Origin: Chitinophagales bacterium
GTDB lineage: Bacteria; Bacteroidota; Bacteroidia; Chitinophagales; Chitinophagaceae
Direction: 5' to 3'
Assembly: GCA_017303395.1 (NCBI GenBank)
Contig: JAFLBN010000007.1
Location: forward strand, 124,001-188,000
DNA: 64,000 nt
Part shown: piece by piece, positions 1-8,537 of the stretch
Numbering within the stretch: position 1 is the first letter of the stretch
Layout: each line of letters opens with the position of its first letter
The notes under the pieces: model-generated
Seen by the model: the letters and a program-made list of their open reading frames with translations, nothing else
What the model was told of the DNA's origin: nothing
Database searches by the model: none
Program-made: the position numbers and the translations under genes

Positions 1-53
1 AATATTAATACTGGGGCCAGATAAAAATATTTTCAACAACTGAATGATATACT

Positions 54-614
54 ATGAAGTTATACATCAAGTATATGGTCAGCTTACGGTGTAAAATGAT
101 CGTAAAACAAGAACTGATAAAACTCGGGATAAAATACGTGAGTATAGATCTGGGAATTGTGGATGTTTGCGACGAGATGACCCCCGATGATTACGCAGCA
201 TTAAAGACAGGATTATCTCACTATGGATTGGAATTATTGGATGATAAGAAAGCAATATTGATAGAGAAGGTAAAAAGTATAGTAGTTGAAATGATTCATT
301 ATTCAGATGAACCGCCTACGCTCAAATATTCAGAATACATCAGCCAGAAACTTGGTTATAATTATACATACCTGGCTAATATATTTTCGGAAGTAAAAGG
401 TATTACTATACAGCAGTACATTATTATCAATAAGATTGAAAGAGCAAAAGAGATGATATTGTACAACGATGTGAACCTGACGGAAATTGCTCGCCTTCTT
501 AATTATAGCAGTGTAGCTCATCTTTCTAATCAGTTTAAAAAAATAACAGGGCTTACTCCCAGTTATTTCAGGAAGCTTCGCAATCAAAAAAGAACAGCTA
601 TTGAAGATCTGTGA
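54..614 (+). CDS. AraC-family transcriptional regulator
   Basis: This is a 186-residue DNA-binding regulator. The C-terminal 100 residues form an AraC/XylS double helix-turn-helix: the first helix pair lies around KLGYNYTYLANIFSE, the second around LTEIARLLNYSSVAHLSNQF, and the domain ends in the family's GLTPSYFRK signature. The N-terminal 80 residues (KYMVSLRCKMIVKQEL...) resemble the ferredoxin-like HMA-type domain of short Bacteroidota AraC proteins. In relatives I remember a CxxC at that place; here the first position is Ser and only one Cys remains, so metal binding is doubtful. The ATG at 54 gives a complete N-terminus. It lies about 100 bp upstream of the cupin gene on the same strand and may control it. 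The family call is secure; the ligand is unknown. Confidence 0.88.
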   Translation: MKLYIKYMVSLRCKMIVKQELIKLGIKYVSIDLGIVDVCDEMTPDDYAALKTGLSHYGLELLDDKKAILIEKVKSIVVEMIHYSDEPPTLKYSEYISQKLGYNYTYLANIFSEVKGITIQQYIIINKIERAKEMILYNDVNLTEIARLLNYSSVAHLSNQFKKITGLTPSYFRKLRNQKRTAIEDL

Positions 615-716
615 TATTTACAAGCCGGGATTGATTTGCATGCCACAGTCCGGGCGCAGTATGCCTAGCTTGCATGGTCACGATAATATTAACATTCATC
701 AACAATATTTATAAAT

Positions 717-1085
717 ATGGATCAGCAAAATTTGAATAACGCAGAAAAGGAGATAGAAAAGGCTAAGGCTTTTATAGTGGTGGAAATTATTGAGTACGTG
801 CCCAATTCGGTAGTTATTAAGACTATTATAAAAAAGGCGACAGGCAATGTCACAGCTGTTTCATTTGACTATGGAGAGTCGCTCGGTAATAAAACTGTGC
901 AATTCGACACTTTTATTCAGGTAATTGAAGGGAAAGCGGAGATAATAATCGGCGATACCACACAAATGCTCTTAACAGGAGAGTCAATCATCATTCCGGC
1001 ACATTCTCCTCACGAAATTAAAGCCAATGAAAGGTTCAAGATGTTATCGACTGTAATAAAAAGTGGTTACGAAGAACTGATTTGA
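717..1085 (+). CDS. Small cupin-domain protein
   Basis: This 122-residue cytosolic protein has a single cupin beta-barrel. The second half carries the usual run GKAEIIIGD...LLTGESIIIPAHSPHEIKA, where the glycine turn, the IPA and the HEI match cupin motif 2. Motif 1 is weak: the position where metal-binding histidines are expected reads VQFDTFIQVIEG. A metal-dependent enzymatic role is therefore uncertain, and a sensor or binding role is as likely. It follows the AraC gene and its stop overlaps a possible TTG start of the next gene, so the three may be co-transcribed. The fold call is good; the substrate is unknown. Confidence 0.75.
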   Translation: MDQQNLNNAEKEIEKAKAFIVVEIIEYVPNSVVIKTIIKKATGNVTAVSFDYGESLGNKTVQFDTFIQVIEGKAEIIIGDTTQMLLTGESIIIPAHSPHEIKANERFKMLSTVIKSGYEELI

Positions 1086-1111
1086 TACAACAACCGTTTA
1101 AATGTCAACAA

Positions 1112-1408
1112 ATGGATACAATCAGTATGGTTCTTAATTCGCTTAAGAATAAGGGACAAGACAATGAGTTTTCGATAGCTAAGAGTGGGGCTATCTTGCT
1201 ATGTGGTAAAAGGTATAAGAACAGTGAAATATCTATAATTCATATTTACAGGTTTGAAGAAGATACGGATCCTGCCGAGCAGGCAATTATATACCTCATA
1301 AAGACCAATGACGGTATAATAGGTTATAGTCTGGATGCTTATGGTGTATATACTAATCACGGCAACGATGGTTTTAGCACAGCCATTAAGAAGATGAATA
1401 TGGCCTGA
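1112..1408 (+). CDS. Small protein of the Bacteroidota 'PRPP synthetase-like' family
   Basis: This roughly 98-residue soluble protein follows the pattern of a short Bacteroidota family often labelled phosphoribosylpyrophosphate synthetase: an N-terminal amphipathic helix, a central hydrophobic strand leading to YRFEEDTDPAEQAIIYLI, then G.IGYSLDAYGVY and a C-terminal helix. It is far too short to be a real PRPP synthetase and no catalytic PRPP loop is visible, so the family label should not be read as function. The ATG at 1112 was chosen because it aligns with the family's usual N-terminus. A TTG at 1082, overlapping the cupin stop, would add ten residues. Role unknown. Confidence 0.6.
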   Translation: MDTISMVLNSLKNKGQDNEFSIAKSGAILLCGKRYKNSEISIIHIYRFEEDTDPAEQAIIYLIKTNDGIIGYSLDAYGVYTNHGNDGFSTAIKKMNMA

Positions 1409-1526
1409 TTTCGGCAGGTTGAGCTAATTTATCTGTTTGTAAATATTTAGCATAGGCAAATTCGTTTTATCAATTAATTGAATTTTGCTACAAAAGGAGT
1501 CTTACCGGCTCCATTATCTTTATATC

Positions 1527-1700
1527 TAACTGGTTCATATTATCAATAATCACCAGGGTTCTAAAATTTTATATTTTGAAAGAGTTTGAAAAATAGCCTC
1601 GGTGCAAACTGCTTAAAGCCAAGCCTACAATATCTTTCAAGAGGTATATACGCCAGAAAAAATCCTTCAGTTGGTTCGACACTCGTTCTGTAGACTCCAC
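1527..1700 (+). repeat. Dispersed 174-bp repeat, copy 1
   Basis: This block matches 9405-9578 over 174 bp without gaps and with four mismatches that I counted by eye. It runs from TAACTGGTTCATATTATC to TAGACTCCAC. A third, truncated and diverged copy is at 17715-17770. On the minus strand both full copies contain the same open stretch of about 43 codons (ending ...YFSNSFK plus one residue and a stop). One mismatch is synonymous there and one gives Ile/Leu. It is therefore either a coding remnant or a structured non-coding element. In all three places a hairpin lies just upstream, and in both full copies a terminator lies just downstream. Confidence 0.9.
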
Positions 1701-1717
1701 AATTTTTTTAAAATTTT

Positions 1718-1755
1718 AGACGAAATTCTATTTAGTTAGAGTTTCGTCTTTTTTA
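1718..1755 (+). terminator. Rho-independent terminator after repeat copy 1
   Basis: The stem AGACGAAA (1718-1725) pairs with TTTCGTCT (1742-1749), extended by TCTA/TAGA across a G-T wobble to about 13 pairs. A T tract follows. No gene is immediately upstream, so it would end transcription through the repeat. Confidence 0.75.
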
Positions 1756-1961
1756 TACCAATCTTATTGTAAAAGCTGTGACTAGTAATCATTGATTGTA
1801 TCTAATTAAGCACTGATTATTCGGGTGATTACATAACTCGCAATGATACTCCAAAAACAATAGTCTGCAATTGAACTGGACTTATTGTCATGCAATCTGT
1901 ACAGAAATAGTATTGCACTTGCAATTCTCACCTTGATTCTTTTTGAAGCTAGTACTAGAAG

Positions 1962-1990
1962 ATAAGCCACAGTTGAAAACTGTGGCTTAT
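1962..1990. other. Perfect 13-bp stem hairpin
   Basis: ATAAGCCACAGTT (1962-1974) and its exact complement (1978-1990) are separated by the three bases GAA. It lacks a clear T tract in either direction. It could be a terminator of the minus-strand T9SS gene starting at 3037, although it lies about 165 bp past its stop, or an RNA hairpin or recombination site. Confidence 0.6.
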
Positions 1991-2155
1991 TATTGTAAGG
2001 GTTTATCAAACTAGGTTGCACTACACCCAGTGTGCCTCAAACCATTTGAGAAGATTTTGTGAGATTACTATTGATTTTACTTGGGGAATGTTAGGGAATG
2101 TTTTTGAAAGCCTGTCAATTCAATAAGTTATATCTAATTTATAGTTGTCGATTAT

Positions 2156-3037
2156 TTAAAGCTTTTCAATTTTTCCTGTATACTTGCCTTCTCCTTCGAC
2201 TTCAAGGAGGTATAAGTATATCCCGGTTGATAATTGAGAAATGTCTATCTCCTCCTTGTTGCTTCCATCTATCAGCACTTCTTTTTTCATAATAGTTCGA
2301 CCACTAAAATCTTGTATCGTTATGCTAGCATTGGTACTATGCAATACTGGATATTTAATGGAAAATTTATCTCTCACAGGTTGTGGGTATATAACGATTG
2401 GATTGCGACCTGCATTAATGGCGATTGCTGTGCCAGTAGATTTGGAAGTGAATTTCAATTCATCTATCCACACTTTATTACCCATTTTTGGAGCCATCAT
2501 TCTGTCCGATCCAATTTCTACTACCGCAGTATCCGGTATGTCTGCACTCGTATATGTAATAGGTATGGCTATGCGTTTATACGTGCTCTGAACACCTTTA
2601 ATATTATAGCTTGCATTGCCTATTTTTTTACTGCCAGTACCCGCAGTATACTTGTATAGATCTACAGTTACATATCCGGTGTCATTACCAGAGTGATCGG
2701 ACTTATAATAGAAACTTATAGAATCCGGTTTTTTAGATATTGGGAATGATAATAAAGCCCAAGCCTCCTGAAGTCCTCCCGTCAATGTACAGTTGGTTGT
2801 TTGTAAGAGAATTGCATTGTTGCCTACTGCTTTATCTGTGCTTTTACCCGCAGATAAGGGGCTGCATTTTAGGCCAATGCCATCGGTAGTTGCCCAGCCG
2901 TTTTTAGGACTTTCATTGCCGGCAACAGTTTGCCAATCTTCGAATCCACCGTTTGGGATGACTTGTGCATTTGTCGAAATAGAACCGGCAAGCAATAGTA
3001 CTGCTGTACTTAGAACATAAGTATGTTTACGTATCAT
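2156..3037 (-). CDS. T9SS-secreted protein, carbohydrate-binding-like
   Basis: This 293-residue exported protein has a Sec signal peptide (MIRKHTYVLSTAVLLLAGS..., cut near STNAQ). A beta-rich domain of about 190 residues opens with NGGFEDWQ...PKNGWATT, the pattern of Bacteroidota jelly-roll/PCMD-like domains. The last 80 residues form a T9SS type A sorting domain (IYPQPVRDKFSI ... DISQLSTGIYLYLLEV). The protein should be exported across the outer membrane and anchored or released there. A protein of the same architecture is at 34001-34927 (both keep a KSTDK element after the W-rich opening). It is transcribed alone, downstream of and in the same direction as the kinase/LuxR operon. The substrate is not evident. 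Confidence 0.82.
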   Translation of the reverse strand: MIRKHTYVLSTAVLLLAGSISTNAQVIPNGGFEDWQTVAGNESPKNGWATTDGIGLKCSPLSAGKSTDKAVGNNAILLQTTNCTLTGGLQEAWALLSFPISKKPDSISFYYKSDHSGNDTGYVTVDLYKYTAGTGSKKIGNASYNIKGVQSTYKRIAIPITYTSADIPDTAVVEIGSDRMMAPKMGNKVWIDELKFTSKSTGTAIAINAGRNPIVIYPQPVRDKFSIKYPVLHSTNASITIQDFSGRTIMKKEVLIDGSNKEEIDISQLSTGIYLYLLEVEGEGKYTGKIEKL

Positions 3038-3400
3038 TTAATAAATGTTTGTGTGTTAGAAAAGAATATTCTACTAGGTATACAAGCGCTTGCGTATTAG
3101 TTTAGAATACTATTTAGTTAATCCAATAAATCATTATTACAAATGATTGTTATTGTTGTTAATGAAGACAATAACCTCAGTCTATTAGTTGGGCTACAAT
3201 AGGTGCTTAATTGTAAGTGTAATTTTGCTGTTAAATAGTTATTAATAACTATTTATAATTACATAGAAATAATGGGTGAATTGTATGGAATCGATTACTA
3301 ACTTTTGTTTATAGAAAAACAGGTAGCTTAGGTACTCGTTGTCGCCGGCAGCAATAATTTCCCCAAACAGGGTTTACTTGCTAGGAACTGTGCCGTATTA
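3038..3400. other. Intergenic region with a palindrome
   Basis: No gene is seen. The region is AT-rich and should hold the promoter of the minus-strand T9SS gene starting at 3037. It contains CAAGCGCTTG (3083-3092), a 10-bp palindrome about 50 bp before that start, which could be an operator for the neighbouring LuxR-type regulator. This is a guess. Confidence 0.4.
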
Positions 3401-4054
3401 TTATTGTGTTGGTAAACTATATATGCCGCAGCGCAATGCATATAATACCATTCCGGCAATATTTTTAGATTTTGTTTTACTAAGAATACTACGCCTATGA
3501 TTGTTAATTGTAAGTGGGGATAGAAAGAGCTTTGCTGCAATTTCTTCTGTAGAGCATTGTTCACATATCAGTAGGAGTATTTCTTTTTCCCGATCTGTAA
3601 GTTCATTTTCATCCTGGGTTAAATTCTTCCTTTGTCGTTGTAGCAGGGCTTTGAATAGTACTTCTTTAACTGCCTCACAGTAATACTCTTTGCCTTCTTG
3701 TACAAACTGTAGTGCTTTTTCAACTTCTTTTACAGAACTGTCTTTTAGTAAATAACCATCTACGCCTGCGTCGTATAAGCCCAATACATCTGCCATGCGA
3801 TTGAACATGGTAAGCGCAATGACTGCTGGAGACGTGTTGTTGTTTTCTTTTATGATACGTGTAGCCTCTAGTCCGTTCATCTCTGGCATTTCTATATCCA
3901 TCAGTACAATATCAATGTTTCCCGCGGATACTTGTTGTACAGCGTCTGCACCATTGGTCGCAAGCGCTATTGCAGTTACGCCGTTCATATTTTTTAACAG
4001 AGCCGCTAATCCTTCTCTGAATATTGTATGATCGTCAGCTATGAGTATAGTCAT
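3401..4054 (-). CDS. NarL/LuxR-family response regulator
   Basis: This 217-residue regulator has an N-terminal receiver domain (acidic pair ADD at 6-8, phospho-acceptor Asp53 in LMDIEMPEMNG, Lys in GYLLKDSS) and a C-terminal LuxR helix-turn-helix (LTDREKEILLLICEQCSTEE, then LSPLTINNHRRSIL). Its ATG overlaps the end of the histidine kinase gene by four bases (4051-4054), so the two are translationally coupled partners. It is a transcription factor activated by phosphorylation. Targets are unknown; the flanking T9SS and exosortase genes are the obvious candidates because this operon diverges from them. Confidence 0.92.
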   Translation of the reverse strand: MTILIADDHTIFREGLAALLKNMNGVTAIALATNGADAVQQVSAGNIDIVLMDIEMPEMNGLEATRIIKENNNTSPAVIALTMFNRMADVLGLYDAGVDGYLLKDSSVKEVEKALQFVQEGKEYYCEAVKEVLFKALLQRQRKNLTQDENELTDREKEILLLICEQCSTEEIAAKLFLSPLTINNHRRSILSKTKSKNIAGMVLYALRCGIYSLPTQ

Positions 4055-4794
4055 TGGTTTAATTCGTTTACCGGTATTTTTATTTTCACTTCTATCCCGT
4101 TAGATGTGCCTTGTCCGTATGATAAATGCCCGTTCAGTAAAAGTACACGGCTTTGTATGTTTTTGATGCCTATCCCATTGCCAGAAACTTGAAGCATGCC
4201 TTTGCCATCATCTGTATATGTGAGTATTATCCATGATGATTGTCTTGTAATGAGTATGTGTATATTCTTGGCATTTGCATGCTTTAGCGTATTTGTCACC
4301 AATTCTTGTACTATTCGGCATAGTGATGCTGATTTCTGTTGCTGTATTTCCACATCATTCAGGTCATATACAAACTGTATCGCAATACGTTTTGTCTTAT
4401 TGACCATGTTAATGTAGTCGCTCAGCATTTCGTCTAACCGACTTTGTGTATTTAGCATGGGTGTAAGGTTATGAGAAATATCTCTGCATATTTCAACTGC
4501 TTGTTTCATTTGTTGGTATACATCTTGCATTGCTTTGCCTTCATCTCCTTTTTTACTCGCCATTAAGGTTTCCATTTGCATGCCGGTTATTGATAGCAGC
4601 GGACCAAGATTGTCATGAACCTCTAATGCTATTTGACGGCGTTCATTCTCCTGCGTTTCTAATATTGCTTGCATATTTTCGCGTTGCTGTCTATCAATCT
4701 TTTTGATAAAGTGGCGATATAGTATGTACATGAATAGGAATAACCCCGTAAATAAGGTCGTTGCAAATACTATGATGTAGTAGAAACTATTCAT
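4051..4794 (-). CDS. NarX/DesK-type sensor histidine kinase
   Basis: This 247-residue kinase has one N-terminal membrane helix (about 8-28), then a HisKA_3 dimerisation helix with the phospho-acceptor His60 in ALEVHDNLGPLLSI. A HATPase_c domain follows, with the N-box (QELVTNTLKHANAKNI), DDGKGM and GIGIKNI loops. There is no periplasmic sensor domain, so it may read its signal through the multi-helix membrane protein encoded 22 bp upstream. It phosphorylates the LuxR-type regulator encoded immediately after it. Confidence 0.92.
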   Translation of the reverse strand: MNSFYYIIVFATTLFTGLFLFMYILYRHFIKKIDRQQRENMQAILETQENERRQIALEVHDNLGPLLSITGMQMETLMASKKGDEGKAMQDVYQQMKQAVEICRDISHNLTPMLNTQSRLDEMLSDYINMVNKTKRIAIQFVYDLNDVEIQQQKSASLCRIVQELVTNTLKHANAKNIHILITRQSSWIILTYTDDGKGMLQVSGNGIGIKNIQSRVLLLNGHLSYGQGTSNGIEVKIKIPVNELNQ

Positions 4795-4816
4795 TGTTCC
4801 GAATGAGCGTTATATG

Positions 4817-5464
4817 TCACGTTACCTTTACAGTTTTTATTTGTATTAGTATAATTGAAAGGGCTGCAAAGAAGATTGTATTTAGCACATTGTACGATAC
4901 TTCTGAAATTATCTCATCAATTGGGATTAGTACTTTTGCAAATACCACGCTGTCATTAAGCATTGCAATAGTTGCATAGACCATAAATATTCCGCTAAAC
5001 CATAGATGGATACTTTCAGATTTGTATCTGCCTTGTACTGTAATGCCCCAAACAAATAACGCTGATAAAATAGTGTGTATGGTATAGTATGCTGCTATAT
5101 AGTTAATTGGTATGATTGTTCTAGGAAGCCACATCTGGTTCGTACAGTAAACTAATAATATGAAGATAGAACAAATTGCACTGACACTGTATGCCACTAT
5201 GTGGTGTAAAATATAGGCATAATATGAGAATAATAAACCGGAGGTTAATAACATAGACGTAGCATATACGTAGTGGTTGTATACACCAGTAGGTAATATT
5301 TTTGTTGTTATTATTTCTGTTGTCAACATCACAATGCAATATGCTATAATGAATACGATTCCTTTATAGCGGTGCTTGGCTATAGCCAATAATGTGGTTA
5401 TAGCTAAGACTATCAGGTAGATGTTTTCTGCAATTTGCCTATGCATTCGTAAGGCAAATATCAT
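4817..5464 (-). CDS. Seven-helix-like membrane protein, possible kinase sensor
   Basis: This 215-residue integral membrane protein is almost entirely hydrophobic, with about seven predicted helices and short charged loops (IAKHRYKG, VQGRYKSESIH). It begins the operon that continues into the histidine kinase and response regulator. No enzyme motif is visible. Its position, size and topology suggest a membrane sensor or signal relay feeding the kinase, comparable to small multi-helix proteins placed beside DesK-like kinases in Bacteroidota. This is inference; a transporter or a structural role cannot be excluded. Confidence 0.6.
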   Translation of the reverse strand: MIFALRMHRQIAENIYLIVLAITTLLAIAKHRYKGIVFIIAYCIVMLTTEIITTKILPTGVYNHYVYATSMLLTSGLLFSYYAYILHHIVAYSVSAICSIFILLVYCTNQMWLPRTIIPINYIAAYYTIHTILSALFVWGITVQGRYKSESIHLWFSGIFMVYATIAMLNDSVVFAKVLIPIDEIISEVSYNVLNTIFFAALSIILIQIKTVKVT

Positions 5465-5574
5465 GCTTATTATTAACTATCAAAATGGTTAGAACTAATC
5501 ATTCCCCCTAAGAGATAAGCACAGTTTCTTTGCTACTATTTTTTGATTGTTTCAATTAAGCAAAGAAGAGTTTT

Positions 5575-8238
5575 ATGAACTATTTTAAAAACCTATGGTT
5601 GAAGCTTGCATTCACCTTGACGCTATTTAATGTAATTATTATAAAAGTGCAAGCACAAACAATACTTGCCGCTGGAGATATTGTATTTACAGGTTGGAAC
5701 TCGAACGATCCCACAATTAATGGTGGTGGTACCGTTGCCAATGATGACATCTCATTTGTATTACTGAAAGACATTACGGCCAATACTACTATTTATTTTA
5801 CGGATCTGGGCTGGATAACAACAAATTTGCAGAAGCGTCCGGATAATGGCTGTAGCGCAAGTCAGGGGGATTTGACTAGTGGAATTGTACAATGGACGGC
5901 GACAAGTGCAATGTCGGCAGGAACACAAGTACTTGTGCGTTGTAAGTTTTCACCAACTACTACATCAACAGCCGGTACTTGCACAGTTACCGGACTGTTG
6001 GCTACATACAACTCTGCAACCCAGTACATGAGTCTTGGTAATACAGGCGAACAGTTTTTTGCTGTGCAAGGAACCTACAATAGTGGTACAAAGCTTTTTA
6101 CTAGCATTACAGTGATAGCCGGTGTCAACTACCAGACAAATACTTGGAGTACCACTCTTAATGAATGCGATCTGGCCCCTACACAGAGCCGTAATCCTGG
6201 AACATCTGGAATATTTACAATTTCGGGCACTACGGCATGGGTAAATGCAGTGTATAGTGGAGCAATGAGCGGAAGTGCCTCGACTATACGTACAAATGTC
6301 TTGAACCCTGCCAACTGGACATTCAGCACTTCTGTATCTCATGCTGGCTACACCTTACCATTGTCATCGTCTTTTGCACTTGGTAACACGTGGACAGGCA
6401 GTACCAGTACTGCTTGGAATACAGCAAGCAACTGGAGTACCGGCGTTGTGCCTGTATCGACAGAAGATGTAATAATACCTACAGCGACTAATAATCCTGT
6501 TATTAGTACTGGTACAGCTAATTGCAATAATATAACTATCAATACTGGTGCTAGTCTCACCATTACAGGCGGTACTATGCAGATAGCTGGTAGCATTAAC
6601 AACAGCGGTACATTTAACGCAAGCGCAGGAGGTACGATTGCATTAATCGGAAATGCAGCACAAACAATACCAGCGAATACATTTTCCACCAATACTGTTG
6701 CCAATCTGACTTTGAATAACAGTTCAGGTGCTACACTTGCAGGTGTCCTTAATATAACAGGAATGTATACACCAACCGCAGGTATACTTACAACAGGTGG
6801 TAATCTGGTTTTAAAAAGTACATCTGGAAGCACCGGGCGCATAGCTTGGGGTAGTGTAAGCGGGGGGTATATTAGCGGCAATGTAACAATAGAACTTTAT
6901 ATACCAGGACGCAGGGCCTATCGTTTTCTGGCACACCCGTTCACTGCATCTCAACCGTTGTCAATACTTACCGACGATATAGACATAACTGGCAATGGAG
7001 GTAGTGCGAATGGGTTTACAACAACTGGCAGTAATAATCCTTCTGCCTTCTGGTATGATGTTGCAACTGCCAATGGGTCGTCGACCAATGACATAGGTTG
7101 GACTGCATTTACATCTGCTTCTACCTCTTCATGGGATCAGTACGAAGCACTACGGGTGCTGGTGCGTGGTGCTATTGGCGAGGGCCTTACCAGTGCTGCA
7201 TATACACCCAGCGCAGTTACGCTGGACATGTCTGGAGCAGTAAATCAAGGTACACAAACAATTAGCAGGACAAAAGGAAGTAGTACTGCTTATGCACTAG
7301 TAGGTAATCCATTCCCATCTCCGGTAAATATGGATGCATTGAGCTTTACCGGAGGCATTGGCAGCAACTTCTACGTTTGGAATGCGCAACAGGGCACCAA
7401 AGGAGGTTATACTACGTACTCATATGGTTCTTCTTCATTCAATTTGCCAATCGGTGGGTCATTTGTTACTCAGATTTCATCAAATGGGTCTATTATTATA
7501 GAAGAGGCCGATAAGACCGGAAGTGTCAATACAATGTTTAAAACAACCGGTTTTTCTAACCGTGTAACATTACAGGTTGAAGACTCAACTACATATTGGG
7601 ATAGGGTACAATTGCATTACGACGATAATGCAATGTCTGTTGCAGAAATCGGAGACGCGTTAAAGTTCTCAAACCCGGAAGTTACATTCCATACATTTTC
7701 TAAAGATGATAGTGCATTAGCGATAGATAATAGACCGTATACAGAGAATGATCCTATTATGCTTGGGTTCACTACCCCATATCTGAAAAACTATAAAATT
7801 TATGTGTCAGATTTCGATATCCCGCCAGGTACTAAGCTGTTTCTGAAAGACAACTATACAGGTAAAAATGAAGAACTGTTTTCGGGTTATGAATATTGGT
7901 TTACAGTTGATGCTAACGCCTCGTCTCAAGGAAAAGGAAGATTTGAATTAAATGCATCCGGAAGACCGACTTTGATAGCTGGTATCCGGAAAAATGAACT
8001 AAAAGTAAAGCTTGCTCCAAATCCGGTTGCCGATAATGTGACCATTTATTATGAATCGGCGACATCAGCACCACAGATAACGATATACAATATGGTGGGC
8101 GTTAAAGTTGCAGATGTGAAAACTATTGAAACAAATGGAAAGGTGCTAATACCTCTGGAGCATATCGCCAAAGGTATTTATAACATTACTGTCCGTGATG
8201 GGAATCGTGTGTTGACTCAAAAGTTAGTCAAACAATAA
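5575..8238 (+). CDS. Large T9SS-secreted surface protein
   Basis: This 887-residue exported protein has a signal peptide (cut near VQAQT). An N-terminal domain of about 230 residues begins AGDIVFTGWNSNDP with a Cys pair pattern, of the kind found in Bacteroidota proteins annotated as lamin-tail or surface domains. The middle is rich in Ser/Thr/Gly and contains the phrase WTGSTSTAWNTASNWSTG, typical of Bacteroidota adhesin-like proteins, followed by beta-helix-like repeats (NCNNITINTGASLTI). The end is a T9SS type A sorting domain (LAPNPVADNVTIYY ... IPLEHIAKGIYNITV). It lies 36 bp upstream of the exosortase substrate-like gene and may be co-transcribed with it. Likely a cell-surface adhesin or matrix protein. 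Confidence 0.82.
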   Translation: MNYFKNLWLKLAFTLTLFNVIIIKVQAQTILAAGDIVFTGWNSNDPTINGGGTVANDDISFVLLKDITANTTIYFTDLGWITTNLQKRPDNGCSASQGDLTSGIVQWTATSAMSAGTQVLVRCKFSPTTTSTAGTCTVTGLLATYNSATQYMSLGNTGEQFFAVQGTYNSGTKLFTSITVIAGVNYQTNTWSTTLNECDLAPTQSRNPGTSGIFTISGTTAWVNAVYSGAMSGSASTIRTNVLNPANWTFSTSVSHAGYTLPLSSSFALGNTWTGSTSTAWNTASNWSTGVVPVSTEDVIIPTATNNPVISTGTANCNNITINTGASLTITGGTMQIAGSINNSGTFNASAGGTIALIGNAAQTIPANTFSTNTVANLTLNNSSGATLAGVLNITGMYTPTAGILTTGGNLVLKSTSGSTGRIAWGSVSGGYISGNVTIELYIPGRRAYRFLAHPFTASQPLSILTDDIDITGNGGSANGFTTTGSNNPSAFWYDVATANGSSTNDIGWTAFTSASTSSWDQYEALRVLVRGAIGEGLTSAAYTPSAVTLDMSGAVNQGTQTISRTKGSSTAYALVGNPFPSPVNMDALSFTGGIGSNFYVWNAQQGTKGGYTTYSYGSSSFNLPIGGSFVTQISSNGSIIIEEADKTGSVNTMFKTTGFSNRVTLQVEDSTTYWDRVQLHYDDNAMSVAEIGDALKFSNPEVTFHTFSKDDSALAIDNRPYTENDPIMLGFTTPYLKNYKIYVSDFDIPPGTKLFLKDNYTGKNEELFSGYEYWFTVDANASSQGKGRFELNASGRPTLIAGIRKNELKVKLAPNPVADNVTIYYESATSAPQITIYNMVGVKVADVKTIETNGKVLIPLEHIAKGIYNITVRDGNRVLTQKLVKQ

Positions 8239-8274
8239 TCAAACCTAATAACGCTAAAATATCCGCTTAAATAA

Positions 8275-8466
8275 ATGAAACAGAAAGAAAAGATTATTGC
8301 CTTTGTTTTGTTCTTAGTAATAGTTTCGACTACAGTATATGCGCAAGGACCGGGTTTTGATGATGATGTGGTTGACGAGGTGCCAATTGATGGAGGTGTC
8401 GGTGCACTATTGATTGGAGGAATTGCCTATGGTGTTAAGAAGCTAAAAGATCGAAAATCAGATTAA
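8275..8466 (+). CDS. 63-residue PID-CTERM-like exosortase substrate
   Basis: This tiny exported protein has three parts. A signal peptide comes first (MKQKEKIIAFVLFLVIV..., cut near YAQ). A 17-residue acidic linker (GPGFDDDVVDEV) follows. The C-terminal tripartite sorting signal consists of a PIDGG motif, a hydrophobic segment (VGALLIGGIAYGV) and a basic tail (KKLKDRK). PIDGG plus helix plus Lys/Arg tail is the arrangement I know from Bacteroidota proteins labelled PID-CTERM. The gene for an exosortase-type protease/transpeptidase follows 71 bp downstream. The mature product after removal of both signals would be only about 20 residues, so it is close to a bare sorting signal. No other domain is visible. 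Confidence 0.8.
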   Translation: MKQKEKIIAFVLFLVIVSTTVYAQGPGFDDDVVDEVPIDGGVGALLIGGIAYGVKKLKDRKSD

Positions 8467-8537
8467 TTGTAATTATCCGGTTGACGCCTATTCTGGAAAG
8501 AGTGCCTCTCTTTTGAATTAAATGTATACGTACGAAA

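Larger units (their letters stand above)
1409..2155. other. Gene-free stretch with repeat, terminator and hairpin
   Basis: No convincing gene is seen in this interval. It holds a weak hairpin (GGAG 1496-1499 with CTCC 1509-1512), repeat copy 1, a strong terminator and a perfect hairpin at 1962-1990, listed separately. A 71-codon minus-strand frame at 1806-2021 has no start context or recognisable composition, and the perfect hairpin lies inside it, so it was not called. Confidence 0.6.

Noticed and set aside
1661-1700. tRNA or tmRNA 3' end in the repeat (GGTTCGAC near CTCCAC)
   Set aside because: The arms around GGTTCGAC do not form a 5-bp T stem and no acceptor partner exists upstream.
1806-2021. 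A 71-codon minus-strand frame in the repeat-rich gap
   Set aside because: It runs through a perfect hairpin, has no recognisable domain and lies in non-coding sequence.
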